Part shown: in pieces, positions 17,974 through 28,566 of the stretch
Position numbering within the stretch: position 1 is the stretch's first letter
How the letters are laid out: every line of letters begins with the position of its first letter
NCBI GenBank assembly: GCA_000166095.1
Contig: CP002278.1
Span: forward strand, 466,001 to 530,000
Direction of reading: 5' to 3'
Length of the DNA: 64,000 nt
Source: Methanothermus fervidus DSM 2088
GTDB taxonomy: Archaea; Methanobacteriota; Methanobacteria; DSM-2088; Methanothermaceae
Position numbers and translations under genes: made by a program
The notes under the pieces: model-generated
What the model was told of the DNA's origin: nothing
Seen by the model: only the letters and a program-made list of their open reading frames with translations
Database searches by the model: none

Positions 17974-19813
17974 GGTTGGACTGGAAATACATCAACAACT
18001 TGATACCAAACATAAACTTTTTTGTCCTTGCAAATGTGAGCTAATCGATAAAGATCCTGAGTTTAAAATATTTAGAAAACTTAGACCTACGTTAAGTGAG
18101 TTAGGTAAATTTGATAGAGCAGCGCTCGAAGAAGCACGGAGAAAATTAAAATTCATTTACCAAGCCTATACTAATGAAACATGTTTAGTTGAGGCAGATG
18201 AAGAACCACCACATAGTATCAATAAAGAAGCTTTGGAAATTTCATTAACAATAGCTTTACTTCTTAACATGAACATAGTAGATGAATTTCATGTGATGAG
18301 AAAACAAGTGATAGATGGTAGTAATACTACAGGATTTCAAAGAACAGGATTGCTTGCAACTAATGGATATGTAAAGACTCCAAATGGGAAGGTTGGTATA
18401 CAGACTTTATGTTTAGAAGAGGATGCTGCAAGAAAAGTAAAAAAAACAAAAGATGGTGTAATATTTAGGTTAGATAGGTTAGGAATTCCTTTGGTAGAGA
18501 TAGCAACTGAACCAACAATGAATGATCCGGAACAAGTAAAAGAAGTTGCATATAAAATTGGCCAGATATTAAGAAGTACGAAAGTAAAGAGAGGTATAGG
18601 TACTATAAGGCAAGACCTTAACATCTCAATTAAAGATGGAGCTCGTGTTGAAATTAAAGGTGTTCAAGATTTAGATTTAATTCCTACAATAGTTAAAAGA
18701 GAGGTTCAAAGACAATTATCCCTCTTAGAAATAAAAAATGAATTACAAAATAGAAATGCTCAAGTTCCAAATAAAATATACGATGTTAAGGAAATATTTA
18801 AAAATACATCTTCTAAGATAATTGCTAATTCTCCACATGTCATGGCTATAAAATTATGTGGATTTGGAGGCTTACTTGGAAAAGAAGTGCAGCCAGGTAG
18901 AAGATTTGGAACTGAACTTTCTGATTATGCAAAAAAAAGAGGCGTTGGCGGCATAATTCATACTGACGAACTTCCTGCTTATGGAATTAGTAAAGAAGAA
19001 ACTGAAAATCTTAAAGATTATTTAAATGTTAGTGATGAAGATGCAGTTGTAATGGTAGTTGGTGAAAAGGAGAAATGTATTGAAGCTTTAAAAGAAGTTC
19101 AAAAGCGTGCTAAGCTTGCAATAAAAGGAGTACCTGAAGAAACTCGTAGAGCATTAAGTGATGGTAATACTGAATATTTAAGACCATTGCCAACAGCAAG
19201 CAGAATGTATGTAGAAACTGATATTCCTCCAGTCCCTATAACCAAAGAATATATAGAAAAAATAAAATCTAATCTTCCAGAACTTCCAGAAGAGAAAATG
19301 AGGAGAGTTATGAGTGAATATAACATAAGTGAAGATTTAGCATCTCAATTACTTAAAAAAGATCGGATTGACATTTTTGAAAAAATTATGGAAAAAGTGA
19401 ATTTAGAAGGTAAGATTGTTGGTGCCACTTTGGCATATTCATTAGATGAAATTAGAAGAGAAGGTCATGACATTGATAAATTAACTTTCAACGATTTATT
19501 AGATGTATTTAAATTATTAGAAAATAAAGAAATATCAAAAGATGCTATCAATGAAATATTGGCATACATGACAGATAAAAATTGTTCTGCAGAAGAAGCA
19601 GCAGAAAAATTAGACCTAAAACTACTTAGCGAGGATGAAATCAAATCGATCATTGATGAAATAATATCAGAAAATATTGAGTTAATTAAGGAAAGAGGAA
19701 CGAATGCTATTGGACCAATAATGGGAATGTCCATGAAAAAACTTAGAGGTAAAGCTGATGGAAAAGTAGTAAATAAAATTGTTACTAAAAAAATTCAAAA
19801 GTTGGTATCATGA
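17948..19813 (+). CDS. gatE: Glu-tRNA(Gln) amidotransferase subunit E
   Basis: 621 residues from the ATG at 17948, preceded by GGTGGAT inside the gatD end. The GatB-like core begins [19 protein letters not shown], followed by EEPPHSIN, the conserved REVQRQL region and an AspRS-like insertion (about 290-420). The C-terminal YqeY-like helical tail (~490-621) ends [17 protein letters not shown]. It activates and amidates Glu-tRNA(Gln) with ammonia from GatD. The stop overlaps the next ATG (ATGA). Confidence 0.96.
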   Translation: MDWKKIGLKVGLEIHQQLDTKHKLFCPCKCELIDKDPEFKIFRKLRPTLSELGKFDRAALEEARRKLKFIYQAYTNETCLVEADEEPPHSINKEALEISLTIALLLNMNIVDEFHVMRKQVIDGSNTTGFQRTGLLATNGYVKTPNGKVGIQTLCLEEDAARKVKKTKDGVIFRLDRLGIPLVEIATEPTMNDPEQVKEVAYKIGQILRSTKVKRGIGTIRQDLNISIKDGARVEIKGVQDLDLIPTIVKREVQRQLSLLEIKNELQNRNAQVPNKIYDVKEIFKNTSSKIIANSPHVMAIKLCGFGGLLGKEVQPGRRFGTELSDYAKKRGVGGIIHTDELPAYGISKEETENLKDYLNVSDEDAVVMVVGEKEKCIEALKEVQKRAKLAIKGVPEETRRALSDGNTEYLRPLPTASRMYVETDIPPVPITKEYIEKIKSNLPELPEEKMRRVMSEYNISEDLASQLLKKDRIDIFEKIMEKVNLEGKIVGATLAYSLDEIRREGHDIDKLTFNDLLDVFKLLENKEISKDAINEILAYMTDKNCSAEEAAEKLDLKLLSEDEIKSIIDEIISENIELIKERGTNAIGPIMGMSMKKLRGKADGKVVNKIVTKKIQKLVS

Positions 19814-20724
19814 GATATGATATTATTGTAGTTGGGGCTGGACCTGCAGGTTTAACTGCAGGTTTATATGGAGGAAGACAGGGTGATAATGTCCTAATTT
19901 TAGAGAAAGGTCGTGTTGGTGGAAAAGGTTTGGAAATTCCATATATTGAAAATTATCCTGGTTATAAAAAAGTTAAAGGAATGGTTTTAATAGAAAAAAT
20001 GAAAGAACAAGTTTCTCCACTTGTTGATATAAAAGAACTTGAAGAGGTTAAAAGTATTAAACATGAAAATTCAAAATTTATTGTTACTACCACAAAAAAC
20101 AAATATTTAAGTAAGGCTGTTATTTTAGCAACTGGAACTACACACAGAGAATTAAATGTTCCAGGAGAAAAAGAATTTAAAGGAAGAGGTGTCAGTTATT
20201 GTGCTATATGTGATGGACCTCTATATATAAATAAAAATATTTTAGTGGTTGGTGGTGGGAATAGTGCTGTACAAGAGGCTATATATCTCAAAAGCATAGG
20301 ATGTAAAGTTAAATTAGTACATAGAAGAAATAAATTAAGAGCTGAAAAATATTTACAAAAGAAACTTAAAGATTTAAATATTCCTGTAATTTGGGATTCA
20401 GTTGTAGAAAAAATAAGAGGCAACAATTCAGTTGAAGAGGTAGTTTTATACAATAAAAAAACAAAAGAAAAGAAAATTGTTGAAGTTGACGGTGTTTTTA
20501 TAGCAATAGGTGAAATACCTCTCAATAAGTTAGCTAGGGATCTTGGAGTCAAGCTTGATAAAAGAGGATATGTAATGACTGATGAGTTTCAAAGGACAAA
20601 TGTTCAACATGTATATGCTGCAGGAGACATTACACATACTCCAAATCAATGGATTGTAGCATGTTCTGAAGGTGCAATAGCAGCATTAACAGCACATAAC
20701 GATCTTTTACGGGGACAAAAATGA
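19810..20724 (+). CDS. Thioredoxin-reductase-like flavoprotein
   Basis: 304 residues with an FAD Rossmann start [16 protein letters not shown], the redox motif CAIC in [10 protein letters not shown], a second nucleotide site [12 protein letters not shown] and the C-terminal FAD motif [13 protein letters not shown]. It lacks the usual NADPH-binding HRRxxx[14 protein letters not shown] is close but altered. Methanogen homologues can use reduced F420 instead of NADPH. It overlaps gatE and guaAA by ATGA junctions. No thioredoxin gene is adjacent. Confidence 0.88.
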   Translation: MRYDIIVVGAGPAGLTAGLYGGRQGDNVLILEKGRVGGKGLEIPYIENYPGYKKVKGMVLIEKMKEQVSPLVDIKELEEVKSIKHENSKFIVTTTKNKYLSKAVILATGTTHRELNVPGEKEFKGRGVSYCAICDGPLYINKNILVVGGGNSAVQEAIYLKSIGCKVKLVHRRNKLRAEKYLQKKLKDLNIPVIWDSVVEKIRGNNSVEEVVLYNKKTKEKKIVEVDGVFIAIGEIPLNKLARDLGVKLDKRGYVMTDEFQRTNVQHVYAAGDITHTPNQWIVACSEGAIAALTAHNDLLRGQK

Positions 20725-21275
20725 TTGTAATTATTGATAATTATGGTCAATACAACCACAGGATATATAGAACATTAAGATATTTAGGAATAAAGTGTAA
20801 ATTGATTGAGAATAATACATCAGTTAAAGAGATCGAAAAAATGGATCCTTTGGGACTTATCATTGGTGGTGGACCATCTATTGAAAGATCAGGCAATTGT
20901 AAAGAATATATAAAGAAACTTGACATACCTATCTTAGGAATATGTTTAGGACACCAACTCATAGCATTAGTATTTGGTGGAAAATTACGTAGTGCAGAAT
21001 TTGAAGAATATGCAATGGTAGAAATAGATATAATAGATGAAAATGATATATTTATTGGTTTAGGCCCAAAAATGAGAGTATGGGCATCACATAAAGATGA
21101 AGTAATAAAATTACCATCTAATTTTGAGTTGTTAGCAAGTTCTAAAATGTGTAAAATAGAAGCCATGAAACATTGCAAGAAACCTATTTATGGTGTACAA
21201 TTCCATCCAGAAGTTCATCACACTGAAAACGGTGAAAAAATATTTGCAAATTTCTATGAAGTTTGTAAAAGGTGA
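20721..21275 (+). CDS. guaAA: GMP synthase glutamine amidotransferase subunit (GuaAA)
   Basis: 184 residues of class I glutamine amidotransferase. The triad is present: nucleophile Cys in LGICLGHQL, and the His/Glu pair in [10 protein letters not shown]; the oxyanion glycines are in IGGGPS. In many archaea GMP synthetase is split into this ammonia-producing subunit and a separate synthetase; the partner starts five bases later. ATG overlaps the preceding stop. Confidence 0.95.
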   Translation: MIVIIDNYGQYNHRIYRTLRYLGIKCKLIENNTSVKEIEKMDPLGLIIGGGPSIERSGNCKEYIKKLDIPILGICLGHQLIALVFGGKLRSAEFEEYAMVEIDIIDENDIFIGLGPKMRVWASHKDEVIKLPSNFELLASSKMCKIEAMKHCKKPIYGVQFHPEVHHTENGEKIFANFYEVCKR

Positions 21276-21279
21276 AAAA

Positions 21280-22206
21280 ATGTTTAAACCTCAAGAATTC
21301 ATAGAAGAAGCTGTAGAAAATATCAAAAAAACTGTTGGGAAATCAAAAGCAATAATAGCACTTTCAGGAGGAGTAGATAGTTCTGTAACAGCTTTTTTAG
21401 CAAAAAAAGCATTAGGGGATAGATTGATTGCAGTATTTGTAAATCATGGATTACTAAGAGAAGGTGAAGCTAAAGAAATTAGAAAATTTTTTAAGGACAA
21501 ACTGAATTTTAGGTATGTAGATGCTTCAAAAAGATTTTTAGATGCACTTAAAGGTGTTAAAGACCCTGAAAAGAAAAGAAAAATTATAAGTAAAGTATTC
21601 ATTGAAATATTTGAAGAAGTCGCCAGAGAAGAAGATGCAAAATATTTATTACAAGGTACAATAGCACCTGATTGGATAGAAAGTAGAGGAAAAATAAAAT
21701 CTCACCATAATGTTGTACTTCCTAGTGGTTTAGTACTAAAAGTTGTTGAACCTCTTCGTGATCTCTATAAAGATGAAGTTAGAATATTGGCAAAAGAATT
21801 AGGACTTCCTGAAAAAATAATTAAAAGACAACCATACCCAGGCCCAGGACTTGCTGTTAGAATACTTGGTGAAATCACTCCTCAAAAAATTGAGATATGT
21901 AGAAAAGCCAATAAAATTGTTGAAGAAGAGGTAATTAAGAGAAATTTACATGAAAAATTATGGCAATATTTTGCAGTGCTTACAGACACAAAGGTTACTG
22001 GTGTTAAAGGTGATAAAAGGGATTATGGCTATCTTGTAGTTATAAGGATTGTAGAATCTTTAGATGCTATGACAGCCAAAGTTCCTAAATTACCATGGGA
22101 CTTTTTAAAGAAAGTATCTCAGAGAATAACCTCTGAAATACCTGAAGTTACACATGTAGCTTTATCTATAAGTGATAAACCACCAAGTACTATAGAATTA
22201 GCATGA
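21280..22206 (+). CDS. guaAB: GMP synthase ATP-pyrophosphatase subunit (GuaAB)
   Basis: 308 residues from the ATG at 21280, with GGTGA five bases upstream; an earlier in-frame start would run back inside guaAA. The PP-loop [10 protein letters not shown] adenylates [20 protein letters not shown] is the GMP synthetase signature, and the dimerisation domain ends at [10 protein letters not shown] (usual ending is IEWE or similar). Uses ammonia from GuaAA to make GMP. Confidence 0.95.
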   Translation: MFKPQEFIEEAVENIKKTVGKSKAIIALSGGVDSSVTAFLAKKALGDRLIAVFVNHGLLREGEAKEIRKFFKDKLNFRYVDASKRFLDALKGVKDPEKKRKIISKVFIEIFEEVAREEDAKYLLQGTIAPDWIESRGKIKSHHNVVLPSGLVLKVVEPLRDLYKDEVRILAKELGLPEKIIKRQPYPGPGLAVRILGEITPQKIEICRKANKIVEEEVIKRNLHEKLWQYFAVLTDTKVTGVKGDKRDYGYLVVIRIVESLDAMTAKVPKLPWDFLKKVSQRITSEIPEVTHVALSISDKPPSTIELA

Positions 22207-23186
22207 TAAAATTAAAGTTTAGAAGACCATCGCCTGCAGCAAGGAAAGCTATGTGTGATGTAGCATCTAACTCTAAAACTTATTTGTATAAATATAGCTT
22301 AATATCCAAAGCTGAAGAATTAGTAAAAAAAATAACAGGTCATAAATATGCTAGGGTTGTTAATTCTGGAGATTCTGCAATAATGGCTGTGATGAATATA
22401 TTGGAAGAGCCGTTTTTAATACCTGATGAAGGTGGATGGAAAGGATTTATAGAAATAGCAAAAATATTGAATAAAAAAATTTTGAAAGTCCCTACAAATT
22501 TAGGAATAATTGATCCTTCCTTTTTTGAGGAATATCTAGATAAATTAAATGATAAACCTTCTGCGCTTTTTGTCACAAGTTTTGCAGGTTATACAGCTGA
22601 ACAGCCAATAAAAAAATTATATAAAATTTGTGATAAACATGATATTCTTTTAGTTGAAGATTCTTCTGGAAGTATTGGAGATCCAAAAAGAAAATTATGT
22701 AATGCATCACACAGCCATATCATTGTTGCATCTACAGGCTCCCCAAAAATTGTTAATGTAGGAAATGGAGGATTTATATCAACAAACGACAAAAAAATAT
22801 TAAAGCAATATTTAATAAGAATGATTAGGGCAGATCCTATTACTTGTGCAGGGATAATCGAAGAGTTGAAAAGAGCCCCTGATGTTTTTGACAAAGTTGT
22901 AAATGCAGTGGCTTACCTTAAGAAAAATATAGATAATGTATTTCATAAAAATAAAAGAGGAGTAAATATAATTTTACCATCAGATAATCCAAAAAAAGAT
23001 AGATTTAAAATTAAAAAACATATAAACATCGAAAAAAATATAATCGTGACTTGCCCAAGATATGAAAGAATTAACAAGAAAGCCATATCTATTGAAATAA
23101 AAAATATAGAACCAAAATGTCTTTCTAAAGAAAACTTAGATAAGATTTTAGATTTACTTTCTAAACTTCAATTGTCAAAAGAGTAG
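22203..23186 (+). CDS. PLP-dependent fold-type I protein, DegT/DnrJ/EryC1-like
   Basis: 327 residues, shorter than typical DegT aminotransferases (~370-400). Recognisable pieces: [17 protein letters not shown] (PLP phosphate loop), [13 protein letters not shown] with the Asp that pairs with the PLP nitrogen, and the presumed Schiff-base Lys in [18 protein letters not shown]. Beyond residue ~215 it departs from the family, so the substrate is unknown. ATGA overlap with guaAB suggests cotranscription. Its 3' end overlaps the convergent cgi121 gene by 26 bases. Confidence 0.75.
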   Translation: MIKLKFRRPSPAARKAMCDVASNSKTYLYKYSLISKAEELVKKITGHKYARVVNSGDSAIMAVMNILEEPFLIPDEGGWKGFIEIAKILNKKILKVPTNLGIIDPSFFEEYLDKLNDKPSALFVTSFAGYTAEQPIKKLYKICDKHDILLVEDSSGSIGDPKRKLCNASHSHIIVASTGSPKIVNVGNGGFISTNDKKILKQYLIRMIRADPITCAGIIEELKRAPDVFDKVVNAVAYLKKNIDNVFHKNKRGVNIILPSDNPKKDRFKIKKHINIEKNIIVTCPRYERINKKAISIEIKNIEPKCLSKENLDKILDLLSKLQLSKE

Positions 23187-23640
23187 TTCTTTCTATTAAG
23201 GCATTTTCAACTCCAACAACTTCAACTTCTTTTCCAAGATTATATAACTTTTTTAAATAACTTTCGTTGGGTTTCAGTACTTCATTGTTCTTTTCAAATC
23301 CAAAATCTTTAATAAATTCTTCTATAATATCTTCATCGCATCCTAAAAATACAGCACAAAACTCTTCTGTATCATCTTTTATTCCAACAATGTCTAATGC
23401 TTTTGATATTTGCCTTTCTCCAGCAGTTCTAACACAAATTTCAATGCCTAAATCATTTGCAATGTTTTCATTTCTTTTCATGGCATTTAATGCATGTATC
23501 ACAGCATGCTTAACATGTCTCTTGCCACCTATAGCTCTAGCATCCATTAATTGTATAACACAATCATATTTCTTTATTTTTTCAATTGCTGCGTCAATAT
23601 CTTCAATTTTACCTTTAAGCCCTAATATTTTCATTCTCAT
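23161..23640 (-). CDS. cgi121: KEOPS complex subunit Cgi121
   Basis: 160 residues from the ATG at 23640, with GGAAG just upstream inside the cimA end; the ATG two codons on is equally possible. Family blocks: [30 protein letters not shown] (HVxxA motif), [21 protein letters not shown]. Cgi121 binds Bud32 and the tRNA CCA end and supports t6A37 synthesis by Kae1. The overlap with cimA shows compact packing. Confidence 0.88.
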   Translation of the reverse strand: MRMKILGLKGKIEDIDAAIEKIKKYDCVIQLMDARAIGGKRHVKHAVIHALNAMKRNENIANDLGIEICVRTAGERQISKALDIVGIKDDTEEFCAVFLGCDEDIIEEFIKDFGFEKNNEVLKPNESYLKKLYNLGKEVEVVGVENALIERTTLLTIEV

Positions 23641-25111
23641 AGACTTCCAGTAATAATCTGTTAGCACCACTTACAAATGCATCCACACTAGCCATGACAA
23701 TATCTGGTTGCGTACTCCTTGCAGATATTATTTTGTCTTTATATTTTAATTTAACCATTACATCAATTAAAGCATCTGTTCCGCCAGTTATTGCATCTAC
23801 ATGATATTCCTCCAAGGAAATATCTGCAAAATAGTCTAAACATTTTTTCATAGCTTTTATTGCGGCATCTACTGGTCCTACTCCAGTGCTTGATTCAAGA
23901 ATCTCCTTCCCGTTTATTTTGAGTTTAACAGAAGCTGTTGGAGTTACTTTATTTCCAGATACTACTGTTACCTCCTGAACTTCAACAATCTTCTTAGAAG
24001 GTATACCTAACACATCTTCTGTTATTGCCTGAAGATCCGCATCAGTTACACATTTACCTTTATCTCCCAACTCTTTAATTCTTTGAAATATTTCATTTAA
24101 CTGCTTATCATTTACTTTAACTTTTAACCTTTCTAAATGTTTTTTTAATAAACTTCTCCCTATATGTTTTCCAAGTACAAATCTACGCTTATGTCCAACC
24201 ATCTCTGGAGTTATTGGTTCATAAGTTTCTGCTTTTTTAATTACACCATTTGCATGTATTCCTGATTCATGTGCAAATGCATTTTCGCCAACTATTGCCT
24301 TGTTTGGCTGTAAATACATACCTGTTAATCTTGCTACCATTTTTGATGTTTCATAAAGCTCATTTATTTTGATATTAGTTTTAATATTGTAAAGTGAGTG
24401 TAATGCAACTACGACTTCCTCAAGAGCTGCATTACCAGCTCTCTCACCTATACCATTTACAGTTACATGAACTTCATTTGCACCAGCTCTTATTGCTGAC
24501 AATGAATTTGCAGTAGCTAATCCAAAATCGTTATGACAATGTGCAGCAAGAGGTACATCTAATTTACTTAATTTTTTGTAAAAATCATATGCCCTTTCTG
24601 GTGTTAAAACGCCAACTGTGTCACAAGCACATATTCTTTGTGCTCCTGCATTTATTCCTTCAGTAAATATTTTTTTTAAAAAATTGAAATCACTTCTTGT
24701 TGCATCTTCAGCTGATAACTCCACCACTAATCCATGCTCTAAAGCATATTCAACAGATTCGATTGCCTGTTCTAAAATTTCATTTTTGGTTTTTCGCATT
24801 TTGTATTGTATATGGATATCAGATGTAGGAATAACTAGATGTATACTATCAACGTCACATTCTATTGCAGAATCTATATCTTGTTTTAATGCTCGTGCAA
24901 AACTACATATTTCTGCAGAAAGTCCTTCTGAAGCTATTTTTTTAATGGCATCCCTTTCCCCTGCTGAAGTAATTGCAGAACCTGCTTCTATTATATCTAC
25001 ACCTATAGAATCTAATTTTATGGCTATTCTAAGCTTTTCTTCTGGTGTCAATGATACTCCTGGCGTTTGTTCTCCATCACGTAATGTTGTATCAAGTATT
25101 TTAACTTTCAA
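23615..25111 (-). CDS. cimA: (R)-citramalate synthase (LeuA-like family)
   Basis: 498 residues. The catalytic domain starts [35 protein letters not shown] and [15 protein letters not shown] are the metal and acyl-CoA motifs, and a C-terminal LeuA allosteric domain ([27 protein letters not shown]) suggests feedback inhibition by isoleucine. Segments [12 protein letters not shown] and [11 protein letters not shown] match what I remember of Methanocaldococcus CimA rather than LeuA, which has EAGFPISS. Thus pyruvate plus acetyl-CoA to citramalate, for isoleucine, is favoured; isopropylmalate synthase is the alternative. TTG start with GGGAG upstream. Confidence 0.8.
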   Translation of the reverse strand: MKVKILDTTLRDGEQTPGVSLTPEEKLRIAIKLDSIGVDIIEAGSAITSAGERDAIKKIASEGLSAEICSFARALKQDIDSAIECDVDSIHLVIPTSDIHIQYKMRKTKNEILEQAIESVEYALEHGLVVELSAEDATRSDFNFLKKIFTEGINAGAQRICACDTVGVLTPERAYDFYKKLSKLDVPLAAHCHNDFGLATANSLSAIRAGANEVHVTVNGIGERAGNAALEEVVVALHSLYNIKTNIKINELYETSKMVARLTGMYLQPNKAIVGENAFAHESGIHANGVIKKAETYEPITPEMVGHKRRFVLGKHIGRSLLKKHLERLKVKVNDKQLNEIFQRIKELGDKGKCVTDADLQAITEDVLGIPSKKIVEVQEVTVVSGNKVTPTASVKLKINGKEILESSTGVGPVDAAIKAMKKCLDYFADISLEEYHVDAITGGTDALIDVMVKLKYKDKIISARSTQPDIVMASVDAFVSGANRLLLEVYENENIRA

Positions 25112-26139
25112 TTTTCTCCCTTCTCATTAAATTTTTTTAGAACATTTATTATCCTTGTCAAGCTTTTATGTAACCTTATTTCATATCTTTCAAGGATTTT
25201 AAATTTTGTTTTCCCAATTATTTTATCAATGTCCACAAAGTGAGGGGATGCCATACATAAGATTCCATTGTCTTTAAGATTATCTTTTGCTGAAAGTAAA
25301 AATTCATAATAAAGTTTAGATAATTCCTCACCTTTAGTAGATGTAGATATACCATATGGTGGATCTGTAACTATTGCATCTACCTTTTCCTTTAATTTTA
25401 TTTTTCTTGCATCTTCCTGGAACACTTTAAAATCTTTTATTCCAAAATATTTCAAATTTTCTATTGCTCCTTTAACCATTTTTTTATCAATATCACATCC
25501 AATTACTTTAATTCCTATCATCCCTGCTTCTATTAATACACCGCCAGCACCGCAAAATGGATCTAAAATTTTTTCACCTTTTTTAACTCTAGCAAGATTT
25601 ACCATACACCGTGCAATTTTTGGATCTAATGAAGAAGGATGGAAAAACGGTCTTTTATGGGGTTTGGCAATATTAAAATGTTTTTTATTTATTTTACCAA
25701 TCCTTATACCAAAAAAAACCTTTGAATCATTGAACACTACTCTGACAAAACTTTCTGGATTTTCGAGATTTACTTTTGAACTCGACAATCTATCGATTAT
25801 ACCACCTATCTTCACTTCCATCTCTCTAGAACTAATTTCAGAATTTATTCTTTTTACTCTTACTGCAAATGTTTGGCCAAGTATAGAATCCCAATCAACT
25901 TTTAATATTTTATCTTTTAAATTTTCAATATTTGTCATGAAAAGTAACTTAGATACTTCGTGTGCATAAGCAAGCCTATTTACAAGTATTTCACCAACAT
26001 CTTCATCACTTGAAACTACCATTATACCATCTTTTTGATACTTTACGTTGTAGTTGTTGCATTCAACGTCCAAAACTGCCTTTACTTCAGAATATGGTAT
26101 TTTTGGGTGCTCCCGGGATAAAATTAAAAGAAATTCCAT
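25108..26139 (-). CDS. THUMP-domain tRNA (guanine-10-N2) methyltransferase
   Basis: 343 residues from the ATG at 26139. N-terminal ferredoxin-like/THUMP region (~1-150), then a Rossmann methyltransferase domain with [17 protein letters not shown] (SAM loop), [14 protein letters not shown] and the catalytic TDPPYGIST, the DPPY signature of N2-guanine methylases of the Trm11/TrmG10 type. An in-frame GTG at 26151 lacks a ribosome-binding site. The 5' end overlaps the geranylgeranyl reductase gene, and the stop overlaps the cimA start (TTGA). Confidence 0.88.
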   Translation of the reverse strand: MEFLLILSREHPKIPYSEVKAVLDVECNNYNVKYQKDGIMVVSSDEDVGEILVNRLAYAHEVSKLLFMTNIENLKDKILKVDWDSILGQTFAVRVKRINSEISSREMEVKIGGIIDRLSSSKVNLENPESFVRVVFNDSKVFFGIRIGKINKKHFNIAKPHKRPFFHPSSLDPKIARCMVNLARVKKGEKILDPFCGAGGVLIEAGMIGIKVIGCDIDKKMVKGAIENLKYFGIKDFKVFQEDARKIKLKEKVDAIVTDPPYGISTSTKGEELSKLYYEFLLSAKDNLKDNGILCMASPHFVDIDKIIGKTKFKILERYEIRLHKSLTRIINVLKKFNEKGEN

Positions 26140-27233
26140 GTTCTCTGCCACACAGATTCTGGAATTAATAATGATAGATTTTTTTTGATAACTTCTTTAA
26201 ATAACTTTGAATATTTGTCCATATCACCATATTTAGATAATAATTCCTCAATATTATTTTCTTTAATTTTCCTGAATAGGTAATCTAGTTGTTTATCATT
26301 CATTAAACTTAAAATTTTTTTGATTAATAATTGTATTCTAAGTTCTTTACCATATTTTTTGTAATATTCTTCATGATATTTCTTTAATATTTTAGGATTA
26401 TTTTCTTCAATGGCTTCTTTAAGTACTTCTGTAGCTATTTTTGCAGCTGAAAAACCCAATATTAATCCACCATAAGTTGTTGGTTTCACTTGTGATGCTG
26501 CATCTCCAATTAATATTGTTCTACCATTGTATATTTTTTTAAATTCTGGAACAGGTACAAACCCTCTGTATTTTTCTAACACGCCTTTCACCTTATATTT
26601 ATCCATTATTCTGTATAGATCTTTTTTATTTCCTGACAATAATCCTATTCTTGCCAATTTTTTTGATAAAGGTATCATCCATGCAAATCCTGGGAGTAAT
26701 TTAGAAAATAAATGTATTTCCACACAATCTTTCTCGATATTATCGATTTCAACTAAATATTGAATGGCAGGGATTAGTTTTGAAACAGCCTTAGAATTAT
26801 ACCCACTTGCATCAACTACGAACTTTGCTTTCACAATTTTGTTTTTTACATATACTTTGGCATCATCATGATTTATTTTTTCTACTTTATGTCCCAAAAA
26901 TACATCAACACCATTTTCAATGGCTTTGTTCAACAAATATTGATCATATTTTACTCTATCTATCACATATCCAACATAATCTTCTTTAGAAACATTTATA
27001 GATATATTAGATGGTGAATATGCTCTGGCTTTCCTAACCTTATTTATTATAACATTTTCAGGTAGGGGATTTAATTTTGATATTTTTCTTGATACTAATC
27101 CAGCACATTGGAGTGGAAGACCTACTTGTTTTTTCTTTTCATATATACAAACATTAAACCCTTCTTCGGCTAAAAATCTAGCAACTGTAGAACCTATAGG
27201 TCCAGCTCCAATTACAATGACATCATATTTCAT
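26124..27233 (-). CDS. Geranylgeranyl reductase family flavoprotein
   Basis: 369 residues. FAD Rossmann motif VIVIGAGPIGSTVARFLAEEG, the family signature GLPLQCAGLVS, GYVIDRVKYD, and the distal FAD motif ILIGDAASQVKPTTYGGL identify the GGR group. These reduce double bonds of the geranylgeranyl chains of archaeal lipids or of isoprenoid cofactors. Methanogens carry several paralogues, so whether this one saturates membrane lipids is unknown. ATG start; eleven bases after the PH-domain gene. Confidence 0.85.
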   Translation of the reverse strand: MKYDVIVIGAGPIGSTVARFLAEEGFNVCIYEKKKQVGLPLQCAGLVSRKISKLNPLPENVIINKVRKARAYSPSNISINVSKEDYVGYVIDRVKYDQYLLNKAIENGVDVFLGHKVEKINHDDAKVYVKNKIVKAKFVVDASGYNSKAVSKLIPAIQYLVEIDNIEKDCVEIHLFSKLLPGFAWMIPLSKKLARIGLLSGNKKDLYRIMDKYKVKGVLEKYRGFVPVPEFKKIYNGRTILIGDAASQVKPTTYGGLILGFSAAKIATEVLKEAIEENNPKILKKYHEEYYKKYGKELRIQLLIKKILSLMNDKQLDYLFRKIKENNIEELLSKYGDMDKYSKLFKEVIKKNLSLLIPESVWQRTWNFF

Positions 27234-27244
27234 TTTTACCAGCC

Positions 27245-27739
27245 TTATTTTTTTGATTCATAAGATGATATCAGTTGATTTATCTTTTCCTCAAATTCTT
27301 CTGGTCTTGGAATTTTTCTCAAAATAAGTGGTGCAATATCATGGCCACCTCTAATCTCCATGTCACCTACGTTGAACATCCTATCAATTATTCCTTGATG
27401 TATTGTTATATCCACTATTTTAGGATAATGTATGTAGGCCCTCTCTTTTCTAAGAAAACCACTCTCAACTATCAATCTATGATCTGTTAGTATATAGTTT
27501 GTGAATTTCCAAGATAGGAAATCCAAGAATATTGATAATATAAGAATAATACCAATGAATGCGAAAATATAAGTCAGCAATGTTATTAGAGGTAGAGGTA
27601 TTAGTGTTTTCTCAATGTCATAAAGAAAATTCATAGCTAATGGAAATAAATATATTAAAATTAAAAGGAATATCAATTTCACTGGTAAATTTGTGTAAAG
27701 TATTATATTTGGACGTGTTTTATAAACAATATTCTCCAT
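27245..27739 (-). CDS. Membrane protein with bacterial-type PH (bPH2, YdbT-like) domain
   Basis: 164 residues from the ATG at 27739, preceded by GGTGAT; an in-frame GTG nine bases earlier is part of that motif. Two hydrophobic spans (about 16-35 and 48-72) are followed by the bPH2 domain: YILTDHRLIVESGFLRKERAYIHYPKIVDITIHQGIIDRMF is its core and GDMEIRGG its later strand. Function unknown; homologues sit in membrane stress or lipid contexts. Divergent from UPF0280. Confidence 0.82.
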   Translation of the reverse strand: MENIVYKTRPNIILYTNLPVKLIFLLILIYLFPLAMNFLYDIEKTLIPLPLITLLTYIFAFIGIILILSIFLDFLSWKFTNYILTDHRLIVESGFLRKERAYIHYPKIVDITIHQGIIDRMFNVGDMEIRGGHDIAPLILRKIPRPEEFEEKINQLISSYESKK

Positions 27740-27760
27740 TGTTATCACCGGTGTCTACTT

Positions 27761-28492
27761 ATGATCCATGAAAATATAAGGATAGAAGAGACAAACATAA
27801 ATTTGATTACAGACATTGTTAATCATAATTTATATTCTTTTATTATATCTCAAAGAACAAAACTTAAAAACTACATTTATAGAAATCCGTATTTTTTAAT
27901 TTCCTTTGAACCTGTTTCTATAGATGATTCGTCGCCAAAAATTGTTAAATTGATGGCAAAGGCTAGTAGGAAGGCAGGAGTAGGCCCAATGGCCTCTGTT
28001 GCTGGAACTATTTCACAACTCTCATTGGAATATCTAATTAGGAAAGGCTCTAGGCAAAGTATTGTAGATAATGGTGGTGATATAAGTTTAATAAATAAAA
28101 GGAAAAAGGTTATTGTAGGTCTTTATGCTGGAGATTCACCATTTTCAGGTAAAATAGGGTTCAAAATTAAAAAAAATAAAAAACCTTTGGGAATATGTAC
28201 ATCTTCAGGAACTGTAGGTCATTCAATAAGTTTTGGTAGAGCAGATGCAGTAACTGTTTTTGCAGAAAATGCTAGTGTTGCAGATGCAATTGCAACTTCA
28301 ATAGGAAATTATGCAACAGGTAAAAAAGATGATGAAGCTTTACAGAATGCACTAGATAGAGCAGATGACCTTAAGGAACATTTTAAAGGTGTTTTGATAA
28401 TTGTGGGTGAACATGCAGGCGTAGTTGGTAAAATACCTAAACTAGTCGCTACAAATAAAAAGGTTGTCTTAAGTGAATTATGGGAAATATAA
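27761..28492 (+). CDS. UPF0280 (ApbE-like fold) protein
   Basis: 243 residues. Conserved features: SFEPVSIDD, GVGPMASVAGTISQ, IVDNGGDISL and CTSSGTVGHSISFGRADAVTVFA with SVADAIATSIGNY, the UPF0280 pattern distantly related to ApbE flavin transferases. Biochemical role not established. ATG start with GGTG upstream. The same gene pair, UPF0280 beside PAN, occurs in Methanothermobacter as I recall. Between the two stops lies the C/D sRNA. Confidence 0.88.
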   Translation: MIHENIRIEETNINLITDIVNHNLYSFIISQRTKLKNYIYRNPYFLISFEPVSIDDSSPKIVKLMAKASRKAGVGPMASVAGTISQLSLEYLIRKGSRQSIVDNGGDISLINKRKKVIVGLYAGDSPFSGKIGFKIKKNKKPLGICTSSGTVGHSISFGRADAVTVFAENASVADAIATSIGNYATGKKDDEALQNALDRADDLKEHFKGVLIIVGEHAGVVGKIPKLVATNKKVVLSELWEI

Positions 28493-28554
28493 GCCTCAGA
28501 TCGCCCATCATTCATCACAATTCACTCAGAGCTCATAGGGATCATCATAGGGCT
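28492..28554 (-). ncRNA. Box C/D sRNA (2'-O-methylation guide), pan 3' flank
   Basis: On the minus strand, in 5'-3' order: box C ATGATGA (28548-28542), D' CTGA (28529-28526), C' GTGATGA (28518-28512) and D CTGA (28499-28496). The two guides are both 12 nt. Ends AGCC (28554-28551) and GGCT (28495-28492) can form a terminal stem. This is the full archaeal C/D layout with consensus boxes. Predicted targets are AGCTCATAGGGA for D' and ATCGCCCATCAT for D, with the fifth base (C) methylated in each; no match lies in this window. It starts 13 bases after the pan stop, so it may be processed from pan mRNA. Confidence 0.82.
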
Positions 28555-28566
28555 AAAAGTAATTGT

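Noticed and set aside
23615-25111. Assignment as LeuA (2-isopropylmalate synthase)
   Set aside because: EAGSAITS and SFARAL segments match the citramalate synthase branch as I recall it; kept as an alternative only.
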